DNA of 64,000 nucleotides from NCBI GenBank assembly GCA_027704905.1, contig CM050999.1:9993965-10057964 (forward strand). Direction: 5' to 3'. This document shows positions 13,298 through 43,837 of this stretch, in pieces. Position numbers and translations under genes: made by a program. A model generated the notes under the pieces. The model did not search any database and was not told the DNA's origin. It saw nothing but the letters and a program-made list of their open reading frames with translations. This DNA is from Muraenolepis orangiensis. Taxonomy: Eukaryota; Chordata; Actinopteri; Gadiformes; Muraenolepididae. Every line of letters starts with the position of its first letter. Within the stretch, counting starts at the first letter, position 1.

Positions 13298-13732
13298 GGA
13301 CATGTCAACCCCCGGGTTAGTTGTGAGCAGCGGCAGGGAATAAATCTGGGCCAGTTTGGCTATCAAATAAGAACATTGTCTCCGTCTTCTGTATCAAGCT
13401 GGCTACCACCGCTAAAGCCTCACTGTCATATGTGTTCACACTCTGTCCCTTTAAGCAACAGGTTTTGCTTCCGGCTACGTCACCATATAAGCGGCACCTG
13501 CGACAAGCCGGCCGGCGTTGAACAAAGCACGAGTGTAATTGTTTGTATGAAGTTGCGATCTACAAATAAAGACAGCAAGCAGAAACCTCTGTGTGATCAT
13601 TTCACTACAGTGGACATTTCAACCCCCGGGTTGGTTATGAGCTGCGGCAGGAAATTAATCTGGGCCAGTTTGGCTATCGAATAAGAACATTGTCTCCAGC
13701 TTCTGTATCAAGCTGGCTACCACCGCTAAAGA
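13298..13732 (+). mobile_element. LTR-like block: about 124-bp direct repeats around a promoter-like core
   Basis: Positions 13298-13422 and 13609-13732 are about 90% identical direct repeats (landmark 'aatctgggccagtttggctatc'). The 186 bp between them begins TGTCATATG, contains a TATA-like CATATAAG, an AATAAAG signal and ends in CTACA, as an LTR would. It may be a solo LTR with flanking internal sequence. The family was not identified. Confidence 0.45.
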
Positions 13733-13739
13733 GTCACAA

Positions 13740-14330
13740 TACGTTAGTTTAGAAGAATATCAGAACTAGAGACTTGATTGAGAGTTTTTTTTATGCATTC
13801 AGCGACTATAACATCGCGTTAATCAGTCGAGCACGCCATACTTTCCATGTAAAATATACCAATAAGGACATTTTGCCAAACGTAAAAATGCGCATGCGTG
13901 GAAAGACGTCATTGTTGGCAAACAAGAATCCTCGCTATTGCGTGGCGTACTACGCATACAGTAACGGAAGACCCTTAAGATGCCATAAAGCCAAACAACA
14001 CAGCACATCAAATCAGTTTCTGATCACTTATCAATATCACACATTGTTACGTGGGGTATTGGTCTTTCACACATGAGGGCACTGCCGCACACAACTGAAG
14101 CGCAACCATAAAGTCTGAAAAGTGAAATATCAATTAGTTTTTAGGCTTTCATTTTCCATGTACCCTTTTAAAACATTTAGTGTACACATAAACACATTTC
14201 ATGTTACATACGATTAAATAAGCATTCACTGTCCAACTTATAGCACGCACAAAATAAGAAAATGCTCAGGGTTGTTACAGTAGGTTTGTAAATATTAATA
14301 ACCAGTGTCCTACTTAGTGCAGAAGTAAAA
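13740..14330. repeat. Segmental duplicate, copy 2 (partner 2780-3640)
   Basis: Direct-orientation match to copy 1. Differences include an extra segment around 14075-14230 that copy 1 lacks and the absence of the AT-rich tandem array. Confidence 0.75.
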
Positions 14331-14496
14331 GCCTTTTTTGCGTCCCGCATATGCTTGGACGTACTAAAGATTGCCCAATATCTATTACTGCTCAGCGTAC
14401 AGAAACATAGCTAGCTGAATCGCAAAATGCACAAAATAGAGGCGTGTCTAACTTCACACGTCACATGTCACATGTTCATCAATTAATTGATTTAAA

Positions 14497-14950
14497 GGAT
14501 TCTGCCTTTTCTCACTGAAAAGGCTGCGCAGGTGCTCATCCAGGCTCTTGTCATCTCCCGGCTGGACTACTGCAACTCCCTCCTTGCTGGCGCCCCGGCA
14601 TTTGCCATCAGGCCCCTGGAGCTCATTCAGAAAGCTGCAGCTCGCCTGGTGTTCAACCGCCCCAAGTACTCCCACACATCTACCCTCCTTCGGACTCTAC
14701 ACTGGCTACCTGTAGCTGCTCACATCCAGTTCAAGACCTTGGTGCTAGCCTACAAGGCAGTAAAAGGGACTGCTCCATCCTACCGCCAGGCAATGGTCAA
14801 GGCCTACATCCCAACCCGTCCACTTCGCTCGGCTACTTCGGGCCGTCTGCTTGCCCCCTCGCTTAGGGGCCCGTGTGGCCGATCTACGCGGTCAAGGCAC
14901 TTCTCCGTCCTGGCCCCAATTTGGTGAAACAAACTCCCCGCGGAGGTGTT
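14497..14950 (+). pseudogene. LINE reverse transcriptase C-terminal fragment (L2/Rex-type)
   Basis: The frame shows the thumb/connection region of L2-clade reverse transcriptases: FLTEKAAQVLIQALVISRLD, then YCNSLLAG, AAARLVFNRPKYSH, LHWLPVAAHIQFKTLVLAYK. It is a 5'-truncated copy without the YADD site. A TGA replaces one Trp codon of the WWN motif at about 14924, so it is dead. It parallels the fuller element at 56335-58590. Confidence 0.8.
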
Positions 14951-15380
14951 TTTGACTTGTGCACGTGTTTCCGACTTGTGGGTGTGTTTTGGAATTGTGG
15001 GTGTGTTTTCTGTTATGTCATCGTGGTTGTGCGTGTTTTCTGATTTGTAGTTGCTTTCTTATTGTGGTTGTGATTTGCACTTCAGGGCCACCGTAGTTGC
15101 CCTATCTATATATCACAGACCACAAGGCTCGTCTAGTCTTACGCACTTAGCTGCTTGTCCACTTGTACATCAGAACAGACCTCAACTCAACAGACCGATA
15201 CAATCAAAAGGTTCAAAAGGTTAAAGTTTCGCTTGTTTTAACACCCCGAAGACCACAGCAGACCGACTGTTAAAGTGATTTATGCTATGGATTATTGATA
15301 TCGTAACTGAAATACAAACTCGTCATAGTGGAGATATTGATGCTGCCTTAAAGCCAAGAACTTAAATGTTATGTATGTTA
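14950..15380. other. Non-coding stretch
   Basis: It contains GT-rich 'gtgtgttttctg' repeats (about 14955-15075) and otherwise unremarkable sequence. No gene is seen. Confidence 0.5.
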
Positions 15381-15960
15381 TCATGTCATGTCCGTCACGT
15401 CCCGGATTGATTACTGCAATGCACTTCTGACTGGCCTTCCCATCAAACTCAACAGACTGCAAATAACTCAGAACTCTGACTGGCTGGATCATCACCCACA
15501 CTAACTCATCTGACCACATCACCCCCGTTCTCATTCAACTACACTGGCTTCCTGTGCGCTACCGGATTGACTATAAAAACCTTTTACTCACCTACAAAAG
15601 CTCTCCACAATCTAGCCCCCCATCTACATCACTGACCTCCTTCAGGAGTTCCGTTGGACTTCTCACCGTCCCCAGCTCACGCCTCAGCACCATGGGGGCT
15701 CCAGCTTTCAGTTGCTCGGCTCCCAGACTCTGGAACTCCCTGCCACTACACATCCCACAGTCTGATTCCATAACAACTTACAAAACCCATCTGTTCAAAC
15801 AGGAAGTAAACTTTGTGTAAGTTTACTTCCGTTTGTCTTGTTTTAAACCCTGTGGACACTTTGTGAAGTCCTCAGTTTTTATGCTTTTATATGCTCTGTA
15901 ATGTGTCCTTGGGTGTTTTGAAAGGTGCCCCACAAATAAAGTCTTATTATTATTATCATA
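15380..15960 (+). pseudogene. Second LINE 3' end (L2-like), degenerate
   Basis: Frames contain SRIDYCNALLTGLPIKLNRL at 15395 onward, then, after frame breaks, AFSCSAPRLWNSLPLHIPQS near 15700. The element ends with AATAAAGTC(TTAT)n at 15937-15955, a LINE-type 3' tail. It is 5'-truncated and multiply frameshifted. Confidence 0.75.
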
Positions 15961-16560
15961 ATATTTAAACCCTGTGGATTAATTTATGAGTCTGTCAAGT
16001 CGTGGAACCAGGACTCCTTATATGGAGCTAGAACTTTGATGTCCTACTTCCGTGACCTGGAGGTCAGAGTTCACAGATGAAGACAAGGCAACTGAATGGC
16101 ACACGGATAGTAGTGTAAGATGTACATTTTTATTTAAACTCGCCCTTGCAAACAGATCATACAAAAGCATTAGTCAATTCTCCCTTTCCTTCTCTCCCGC
16201 TCTTTTTTAATCTCTCAACCAATCACAATCCACCCCCCCCCTCATCATCATACTCATGGCTACCTGCTCGACCAATCAGGGTCGGATAACAACAGGCTGG
16301 TCCAATGGGATCAGAACCAATCTTCTATGGCAACAGCACATTAATGAAATGTCACTTTCTACCAAACATAAATAAAACATTCAGCAAACAACTTCTTTCA
16401 GTCGCTTTGGGAAATCCCATAAATCACACATGCAGATAACAGCCTATAGACTCAGACACAGGAATATTGGTTCCACAGGGTTCACATTCACACCGAGAGG
16501 ACGAGATCTCAATCCCACGTCGCTTGATACAATCTTCCCCTTGGTTGTGTGTACTTTCTG
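15960..16560. other. Non-coding stretch
   Basis: No gene or repeat family was recognised apart from short pyrimidine runs near 16185-16250. Confidence 0.5.
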
Positions 16561-16579
16561 TGTTCAACAACTTCGCAGC

Positions 16580-16830
16580 TCAGTCCGACAACAGTAGCAC
16601 AGTCTTGTGGGACTTGGCTTGGGAACCGGAAGGGTCGCCGGTTCAAGGTCCCTGAAACACCAGGGCACTGCCGAGGTGCCCTTGAGCAAGGCACCAGACC
16701 ACCTACACTGCTCCCCGGGCGCTGTATATACACAATAGCTGCCCTACTGCCCCACTGCTCCTAATACTAGGATGGGTTAAATGCAGAGAAACACATTTCA
16801 CTACATATTGTGTGTAAACTTTAGATTAAC
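16580..16830 (+). mobile_element. tRNA-derived SINE
   Basis: A B-box-like GGTTCAAGGTCC (16639-16650) precedes the teleost SINE body with 'gaggtgcccttgagcaaggcacc', 'ctgctccccgggcgctgt' and 'taaatgcagagaaacacatttcac'. A truncated copy of the same body lies at 18965-19105. Confidence 0.8.
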
Positions 16831-16834
16831 ACCC

Positions 16835-17500
16835 AAAGTCTGTTGGCTGACGAGCTCATCTCTGGATGAACGGGGCGTTTTATTTTCTTTCTAGCGTGGT
16901 CTACATCCAAGTCTTCTTGTGCCAAGGTACAGGTAACATAAAGTTAAGGCCTTCAGACATGCAGCCCTGTCCACTCCACACCTGGAACATTCACCTGGGA
17001 CCACCTCGTACCCGCTCACACGTAAAACCAGACATGGGCCCGGTCCACTTGGGCCACCGAACCAGCGTCAAGTCAGACCAGAAGTTAAGTGCTCACTGTA
17101 GAAACTGTACAACCTGGACTTAGTTCACGAGATCTTTAGGACAATCTTTGACAATAAAAGTGACTCCCCTTTTCAACATGCGCTCTCTCTCTTCTCTTCC
17201 TTTCTCTCTTCCTCTCTTCTTTCTTTCACCACCAGGGGGCGGCGGCGGACGGTGCACTACGTCGGAACCACTGCATGCTTTGTAAAAAAATAATAAGAAA
17301 TACAGCTCAGAAATAATCAGTCTGACTTGCAGAGTTTAACATTCAACACCGGGGTGTAGACCGCTGTGTCACCGTGGTAACCCTGGTAAACAGCAGCAAA
17401 CTCAGCAGGTACAGGTAAGAGGGTTCAGCGTCACAGCCCAGCGTTTGTCCTTCAACATTTAAAGATATAATAATTTAATTTCCACGGGTGGGTCGGGGGG
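16835..17500. other. Non-coding stretch between SINE and minisatellite
   Basis: Pyrimidine-rich tract at 17180-17230; no gene found. It may include the 3' untranslated end of the dclk1 transcript, but I cannot place a poly(A) site with confidence. Confidence 0.4.
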
Positions 17501-17599
17501 GGGGGTTCTGAGATTTGTTCTAGAAGATCTCGGAGGCTGGGGGACCGTGGCTCTCTTGGGCCCAGAAGGGGAGGGTCTGTAATCTAGAGAGGGGGGGTG

Positions 17600-18745
17600 G
17601 GGGGTTTAGAAGGTTTTAGAGGTGTTCTAGAATCGAAAAGGGGAGGTGTTCTAGAAGGAGGGAGGTGTTCTAGAAGGAGGAAGGTGTTCTAAAATGGGAG
17701 GTGTTCTAGAATGGGGAAGTGTTCTAGAAGGATAAGGTGGTCTAGAGGAGGGAGGTGTTCTAGAAGGAGGGAGGTGTTCTAGAAGGAGGGAGGTGGTTTA
17801 GAAGGAGGGAGGTGTTCTAAAATGGGAGGTGTTCTAGAAGGGGAAGTGTTCTAGGAGGGGAGGTGTTCTAGAAGGAGGGAGGTGGTCTAGAAGGAGGGAG
17901 GTGTTCTAAAATGGGAGGTGTTCTAAAAAGGGAGGTGTTCTAGAAGGGAAGGAGGGAAGTGTTCTAGAAGAGGAGGTGTTCTAAAAGGGCAGGTGTTCTA
18001 GAAGGATGGGAGGTGTTCTAGAAGGAGGGAGGTGTTCTAGAAGGAGGAAAGTGTTCTAGAAGGGGAGGTGTTCTAGAAGGAGGCAGGTGTTCTAGAAGGA
18101 GGAAAGTGTTCTAGAAGGAGGGAGGTGTTCTAGAAGGGGAAGTGTTATAGGAGGGGAGGTGTTCTAGAAGGAGGCAGGTGTTCTAGAAGGAGGGAGGTGT
18201 TCTAGAAGGGGAAGTGTTATAGGAGGGGAGGTGTTCTAGAAGGAGGCAGGTGTTCTAGAAGGAGGGAGGTGTTCTAGAAGGGGAAGTGTTATAGGAGGGG
18301 AGGTGTTCTAGAAGGAGGGAGGTGTTCTAGAAGGAGAGAAGTGTTCTAATAGGGGAGGTGTTCTAGAAGGAGGGAAGTGTTATAGAAGGGGAGGTGTTCT
18401 AGAAGGAGGGAGGTGTTCTAGAATGGGAGGTGTTCTAAAAAGGGAGGTGTTCTAGAAGGGAAGGAGGGAAGGGTTCTAGAAATGGAGGTGCTCTAGAAGG
18501 GAAGGTGTTCTAGAAGGGAAGGAGGGAAGTGTTCTAGAAGGGGAGGTGCTCTAGAAGGGAAGGAGGGAGCTGTTCTAGAAGGGGAGGTGTTCTAGAAGGA
18601 GGGAGCTGTTCTAGAAGGGGGAGGTAGAGAGTACCGTGGTCATTCTCAATGCTGCAGGGGAGGCGATGGTTCTAGGGGAGGTGTGGTTCTAGAGGAGAAG
18701 AGAGGTGTGGTTCTAGAACAGCAAGGCAGTGGTTCGAGGGGGGGG
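17600..18745. repeat. Minisatellite (GGAGGTGTTCTAGAAGG), about 18-20 bp unit, over 50 copies
   Basis: The unit GGAGGTGTTCTAGAAGGA repeats for more than 1.1 kb with small length variants. It ends at the dclk1 stop codon, which is itself part of a TTCTAGAAC core. Confidence 0.95.
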
Positions 18746-18747
18746 TT

Positions 18748-37916
<19,169 letters not shown>

Positions 37917-37934
37917 GGTGATGACGGTGGTGGT

Positions 37935-38131
37935 AGTAGTAGGACTAGTAGTGGTAGTATTGTAGCGGTAGTAGTAGTAGTAGTACTAGTATTGGTACTA
38001 GTAAAAGCGGTAGTAGTAGTAGTAGTAGTACTAGTATTGGTACTAGTAAAGCGGTAGTAGTAGTAGTACTAGTAGTGGTAGTAGTGGTAGCTGTAGTAGT
38101 AGTAGTAAAAGTAGTAGTAGTAGTTTTAGTG

Positions 38132-38168
<37 letters not shown>

Positions 38169-38175
38169 GAGCACC
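37935..38175. repeat. (GTA)n trinucleotide region in the dclk1 5' leader
   Basis: An imperfect GTA/GTG repeat begins about 20 bp upstream of the dclk1 start codon (37916). If not spliced out, the 5' untranslated leader would be largely (TAC)n on the mRNA. Confidence 0.9.
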
Positions 38176-38599
38176 TTCACCTTTCAACACCTTCAAACTA
38201 AATCAAAAACATAAAAACAAATGAATAAAGTGAATAAATCATGTGGACGTTGAGTGTGTGTGTGTGTGTGGGGGAATAGGTGGGGGAATAGGTGACACGC
38301 CACGCCCCTCCCTGCTCCATCACCCGGTCAGAATCTACTGATTCACCGCATTGTATTACCTTTATTGTATATTATTATGTTGTGTTTATAATAAACGAGA
38401 TACACACACCGGTGGACTGGAGAGCATGCGACGCATTCTATCTATCAAGATCACATTTTCACATCTATCAAGACTCAGTTTTGTATTTTCCATGAAGGCA
38501 TAAGACATTTTCTTCATCTTTTTTTTTATCCTTACCAAAATATCCGTGCAGAGAAGCAATAATCCCCACGTAAGAAAAAAAATCCTCCGTCACCGGATC

Positions 38600-38880
38600 C
38601 CGTAATTCACCCGTGATCATTCACCGGATCATTCACCGGACCACCAGGAGCCACCGGTGCGTCTCTTTGTCGGCCGGTCGCAGTTGATAGACGAGCACGT
38701 CGCTGCCGCTACTGCTGGTGGTGGTGGTGCGCGCGGCCGAGAGAGAGACCCACCCCCCACCCCCCGGCGCGCACCTCCGCGTCTCCCCGGGCACGCGCAA
38801 TGAACAAAAAAAAGGTTGATTGAATGCGCGTTCACGTTACACACGGCGGCGTCCGCGTGGCAACCCGCACTACGACATTC
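38600..38880 (-). promoter_or_regulatory. CpG-rich stretch, candidate dclk1 promoter
   Basis: This is the only GC- and CpG-dense stretch upstream of dclk1 exon 1, with 'gcgcgcggccgag', 'ccccggcgcgcacc' and 'ggcggcgtccgcg'. It lies between the divergently transcribed dclk1 and sohlh2. Promoter function is inferred from composition and position only. Confidence 0.45.
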
Positions 38881-38994
38881 TGCACGAGAGCTAATAAACA
38901 CCAATTAATACATGCGGAGGAGCGCGAGACGAGGGTAAATGTGCACGTGTCGTCATGTTGAAACATGACTACATCACACACACACACACCACAC

Positions 38995-39815
38995 ACGCAG
39001 CTTTGATCTGTTGGTAACACACACGTGCACTTTAGATATATGCTAACACACACGTGCACTTGAGATATATATATAGTAACACACGTGCACTTTAGATCTA
39101 TGGTAACACACACGTCCACTTTAGATCTATGGTAACACACACGTCCACTTTAGATCTATGGTAACACACACGTCCACTTTAGATATATGGTAACACACAC
39201 ACCATAGATCTAAAGTGCACACTTTTTTTTTGTGTGTGTTACCATAGATCTAAAGTACACATACGTGCACTTTAGATGTATGGTAACATACACGTGCACT
39301 TTAGATCTATATGGTAACACATTCAGCACTTTAGATCTATGGTCACACACGTGCACGTTAGATCTATGGTAACACACACGTGCACTTGAGATCTATATGG
39401 AAACATACACGTGAACTTGAGATCTATATGGTAACACATACGTGCACTTTAGATATATGGTAACATACAGGTGCACATAAGATCTATATGGTAACACACA
39501 GGTGCACGTTAGATCTATAGTAACACATACGTGCACTTTAGATCTATGGTAAGTTACACACATGTGCACATTAGATCTATATGGTAAGACACACATGCAC
39601 TTTAGATCTATGGTAACACACACAGCACTTTAGATCTATGGTCACACATATGTGCACTTTAGATCTATTGGTAACACGTGCACGTTAGATCTATGGTAAC
39701 ACACGTGCACTTTAGATCTATATGGTAACACACACGTGCACGTTAGATCTATATGGTAACACACAGGTGCACTTTAGATCTATATGGTAACACACCTGCA
39801 CTTTAGATCTATGGT
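38995..39815. repeat. Minisatellite of about 28-31 bp (GTGCACTTTAGATCTATGGTAACACACAC)
   Basis: Some 25 units with 'cacgtgcactttagatctat' and 'ggtaacacac' lie between dclk1 and sohlh2. One unit near 39196-39255 is inverted. Every unit carries a CACGTG-like or GTGCAC palindrome and AGATCT. Confidence 0.95.
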
Positions 39816-39829
39816 AACAGTAACATCCA

Positions 39830-40290
39830 GTGTAGCTGCTCTGTTTGAACATGATCGATTGTGGTTTGTGAATACATGAACACAAGTGAATGTTAGGCCT
39901 ACCAATTTATAATCTGTCCTTCAGTTCATCAGAACTCTGATCTGTTAGGCCCAATTCAACACGATACAGGGTCTATGTGTACGACTAACCTTGGTATCAA
40001 ATTACTTGAATGTAACTCATATTAGCATCATATGCATCTAGCTACTAAACACTTCACCGTATCACGTTTCATAATATAACTGACTGGGCTTGATGTTTTA
40101 TTAAGACGTGTGTTTGCACAATTCACAATTAACAATATAGTCTAGTTTATATTCTGTGGTCAGTCTCACGTCAAAAGTTAGACCTCAACATCATACCATC
40201 TACTGCACAAGACCAGTGTTTTATTTAATTTTGCTCCCTTAAAATGAGATTACAGCAGGGATTATAATCTGATGTATTGAGACTTGTTTT
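39830..40290. other. Non-coding stretch upstream of the sohlh2 exons
   Basis: Nothing recognisable as an exon could be supported here, although the missing 5' exon(s) of sohlh2 should lie here or further upstream. Confidence 0.4.
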
Positions 40291-40294
40291 GTAG

Positions 40295-42798
40295 CCCCAG
40301 AGGAGTGGAGGGTGAGGAAGAGGATGGAGAGGAAGAGGAGGGTGAGGAAGAGGATGGTGGAGACCTTCAGAACAGCGGTGGGCCGCAGGCGTCTCTTCAT
40401 CTACGCAACGAGCAGAAGAGAAGGTGGGCGGAGCCCGACATATATCTGTCCATCCGTCTGTCTGTTGCTGTCGTCATAGATACCCACTTGGTAACCGTGG
40501 TGACGGCTAGGTGTGTGTTACCATTGGTCACCAGGCTCCACATCAGGACCTCCTGTCAGGACCTGTGTGACCTCCTGCCGTTCGTCGGAGGTCCCCTGGA
40601 CACGGCCACCACCCTGGAGCTGACCGTCAGATACATCGGCTACCTGAAGACCACCCTGCCCCCTGCACTCCTCGCTACTGTACGCTGTCTGTCTGTCACC
40701 ACCCTGTCCCACAGACCTCCTCGTTACTGTACGCCGTCTGTCTGTCTGTCACCACCCTGCCCCCAGAACCCCTCGCTACTGTACGCTGTCTGTCTGTCAC
40801 CACCCTGTCCCACAGACCTCCTCGTTACTGTACGCGTCTGTCTGTCTGTCACCACCCTGCCCCCAGAACCCCTCGCTACTGTACGCTGTCTGTCTGTCTG
40901 TCTGTCACCACCCTGCCCCACAGACCTCCTCGTTACTGTACGCCGTCTGTCTGTCACCACCCTGCCCCACAGACCTCCTTGTTACTGTACGCCGTCTGTC
41001 TGTCACCACCCTGCCCCACAGACCTCCTGGTTACTGTACGCCGTCTGTCTGTCTGTCACCACCCTGCCCCACAGACCTCCTGGTTACTGTACGCTGTCTG
41101 TCTGTCACCACCCTGCCCCACAGACCTCGTTACTGTACGCCGTCTGTCTGTCTGTCACCACCCTGCCCCACAGACCTCCTGGTTACTGTACGCTGTCTGT
41201 TTGTCACCACCCTGCCCCCAGACTTCCTCACAGAATATGTCCTGCCTGTCTGTCTCCTCCTCTGTCTTGCCTGTCTGTCTGTCTGTTGTTCCATCCACCT
41301 GTCTGTCTGTTTGTCTCTCTTTCAGTCCTTCTGTCTGTTCTGTCTGTCCACCTGTCTGTTTGTTTGTCTGTCTCTCTGTCTGTCTGTTTGTCTCTCTCTA
41401 AGTCCTTCAGTCTGTCTGTCATTCTGTCTGTGTCTGTCCCTGTCTGTCTGTCTGTCCGCCCATAAAATCAAGCATATCCAGATTAAATAAGACAAGCTAA
41501 GGGGTAAAGCTAAATTAGTTGCTCCCATAACAAGCTGCTTGTATGTTTCCTCTCCAGGTCAATACAACGGTAGAGCAGAACATGAGGAGCTCCTGGATAA
41601 AGACCAAGAAGCCACCAAAGAGAAGGTCAGAGGTCACCATCTTATCGTGACCACAAATTTCCTTTGTGGCTGATAAACCACAACATATCAATAAACGACA
41701 TGAGCCTTTCCTTCTCGTCCCTTCTGACCCTAGGAGGACGATCCGTCTGAAGAAGAACCTGACTCAGAGTTCCAAACTGTTGGCCCAGAAGACCTCTGAT
41801 GGTACCACACATTAGCCTACTTCAACATGCGTGTTACTGTTTTCACATTTCTAATACTTATTGTGAATATACAGTAGACATATATATATTTTTTCGTATT
41901 TTGTATTTTTCTCTTTTTAATTGTTATTACTGTCCTGTACTTTCTACCCTGAGTGATGTCCAATTTTCAAGAACTTCTTATATATACTGTATATACAGTA
42001 GATATCTATCTATAGATATCTATATCTATTTAATTGTTTCTTGTCTTCTCAGAAGCTGCTCTCTATAAGAGCGTGTCAGCCGACCAGCCTGAAGTTCAGA
42101 CCTCCGTCCTCCCTCCTCCACACCCGACCCCTCCCACCAGTCCGGTTGTCATGCCGATCCTGTTGGACATGTCGTCGGTGCCTCGTGGGCAGATGCTGCC
42201 TCTGAGTCAGGAGGAGCAGCGCTCCTTCGGCTCCTCTTTCCAGTCGGTGGAGAACAACTGGATGACTCCTCCTCCTCCTCCTCCCCCTCCTCCCCCACGT
42301 GCAATCCCTAGCCCCGCCTTCCCCAGCACCTCCCGCCCTCGCCCTGTCTTTAACCCTGGGACGCCGTCGTCATCGTCGACGTTGCGCGCCGAGTCCGTAG
42401 GCGGTAACGCGGTGAGGCTGCAGGTCGTGGGAGGCCCCGCCCCCCCCAACGTGGCGGGAGGGCAGCAGATGGTGACGGCGACGGCGGTGAACGCCGTCTG
42501 GAACCCGCAGGACCAGACCATCGTGCTGAGCTTCAGCCTGCCCCCCGTCATCGGTGACGTCCGAGCCGCCGCCGCCGCCCGGGCGCCGCTCCTGCCTCTG
42601 GAGCCGTCGGTGGAGCTGGAGAGAGAGAACGCCGCCGCCGCCGCCGTCGTCGTAGGGCCGGCGACGGCGCCCTCGCCGCCGCGCGCCGCTCCGATCCAGC
42701 AGATGGGCTTCAGCGCTAGTCCAATCGGGGCGGACGTTCGGGACACGCCGAGCCCCTATTGGCTGGACCTGCTGTTGGAGAACTCTGACAGCATGTGA
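40295..42798 (+). CDS. sohlh2: SOHLH2-like bHLH transcription factor, 5' end not found
   Basis: Exons visible are 40295-40423, 40535-40679, 41558-41625, 41734-41801 and 42053-42798 (TGA), with GT/AG junctions and consistent phases. Together they give about 385 residues. The joined first two exons make a bHLH: basic helix LRNEQKRRLHIRTSC, loop FVGGPLD, second helix TATTLELTVRYIGYL, then PPALLAT, paralleling SOHLH2 (LLP...LE.TV.Y, PPA). An acidic EEEDGEEEEGEEEDGG stretch precedes it. The last exon is Pro/Ala-rich with a P10 run and ends DLLLENSDSM. SOHLH2 is a nuclear germ-cell differentiation factor. Position between dclk1 and spart matches the conserved vertebrate order. No in-frame ATG precedes the bHLH inside the first visible exon, so upstream exon(s) are missing from this model. 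Confidence 0.8.
40650..41230 (+). repeat. About 50-bp minisatellite containing the sohlh2 bHLH exon end and donor
   Basis: About 12 units contain 'accaccctgccccacagacc', 'tcctggttactgtacgccgt' and 'ctgtctgtc'. The first, degenerate unit is the end of the coding exon (ACCACCCTGCCCCCTGCACT ... GCTACT|GTACGC). Confidence 0.95.
41230..41460 (+). repeat. (CTGT)n-rich region
   Basis: Imperfect CTGT tetranucleotide repeats continue from the minisatellite to about 41458, inside sohlh2 intron 2. Confidence 0.9.
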
Positions 42799-43151
42799 GC
42801 ATCCCCGGAGGCCCCTTTTGAAAACAATCGGCCGGTGGAGAATCACACACGGCGCGCCGTAGTGGCCCCTAGCGGCCGATCTCTGTCTCGATTACTTTAC
42901 TCCATGGCTAAGATTTGTTAGATTGTAATATTCCATTTCCTGAATTTTTCTTTTATAAGTAGTTGGCGACTTGAGTATTTATTCTTTCTGTCATTCTCTG
43001 TCTTTAGTCTTCATGGAAAACGTACACGCTAACGCATTGGCTTAGCAGAATGCCTTTTCATGTTTTTTTTAGTAGTGAGTGGGTTCTGTCTGTAATTTTA
43101 TTTCAAATGCTTGATCTGCTCATTTCTATGAGTTTTTGTTTATTTGACGAC

Positions 43152-43157
43152 ATTAAA
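43152..43157 (+). terminator. Candidate poly(A) signal of sohlh2 (ATTAAA)
   Basis: ATTAAA lies about 355 bp after the sohlh2 stop codon, followed by a T/G-rich stretch ('tctttcattttgtgaatggctttgttgg'). Confidence 0.45.
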
Positions 43158-43831
43158 AACAAAAGTGCAACAGCACCAAGTCTTTCATTTTGTGAATGGC
43201 TTTGTTGGTTTTAAGATAATTAGATTACATTAGATGATAACGTGATTTTTTGAGATTAAGTAACACGATTCAAAATACTAATGTATGTACTAATGCAAAA
43301 ACGGTTTATTCCTGTCATTTAGAGGTCAGCCCTAACCCTACTTGCTATTACATTTATTAGCCACTAGGTGGGGATGTAGGGCTACAATCAACTTCAGTTT
43401 ATCAGAGTAAAAAAAGTCTAAAATGTTATTTATTTCAATTTCATAAGGATGCTATCTTGGATAACCAGAAAATCAAACAATCACATTTATCACTTTATTT
43501 CGCACGTTGTTAGTAAAAAAATTGTTATTTTGTAATTCTAATATAATGGTGGTTAATTTTGTTGCCAGTGAAATTGATTTGTTAGTTATTGTTCATGTAT
43601 TTTATAATGAGAAGACCCTGGGGAGATCCCGTCATCACTGCTTTAATGTTAGCAAAGGGACAAATCCAACCTACACATCAATTACTTCCACAATGTCGTA
43701 GACAGCTCGTGAAATACAGTGGTACTACATTCTTCCAGTAACAGTGTTGACTACAGCTACAACCATTTGTTACAATACAATAATGTTCCAATAGATGGAT
43801 TGACGTTTACAAAACTCAACCAAGCGTAAAG

Positions 43832-43837
43832 TTTATT
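43832..43837 (-). terminator. Candidate poly(A) signal of spart (AATAAA on minus strand)
   Basis: TTTATT on the plus strand lies about 560 bp beyond the spart stop codon. With the sohlh2 signal at 43152 this defines convergent gene ends about 0.7 kb apart. Confidence 0.4.

Noticed and set aside
13193..13684. 163-aa ORF across the LTR-like block
   Set aside because: It crosses the two direct repeats, its sequence resembles no retroelement protein, and the region has promoter-like rather than coding features.
40284..41465. 393-aa single ORF on the plus strand
   Set aside because: Only the parts at 40295-40423 and 40535-40679 are exons. The middle is a short intron and the rest is the minisatellite and (CTGT)n.
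42207..42846. Antisense ORFs of 179 and 158 aa opposite the sohlh2 last exon
   Set aside because: They are shadows of a GC-rich Pro/Ala coding exon; no conserved domain.
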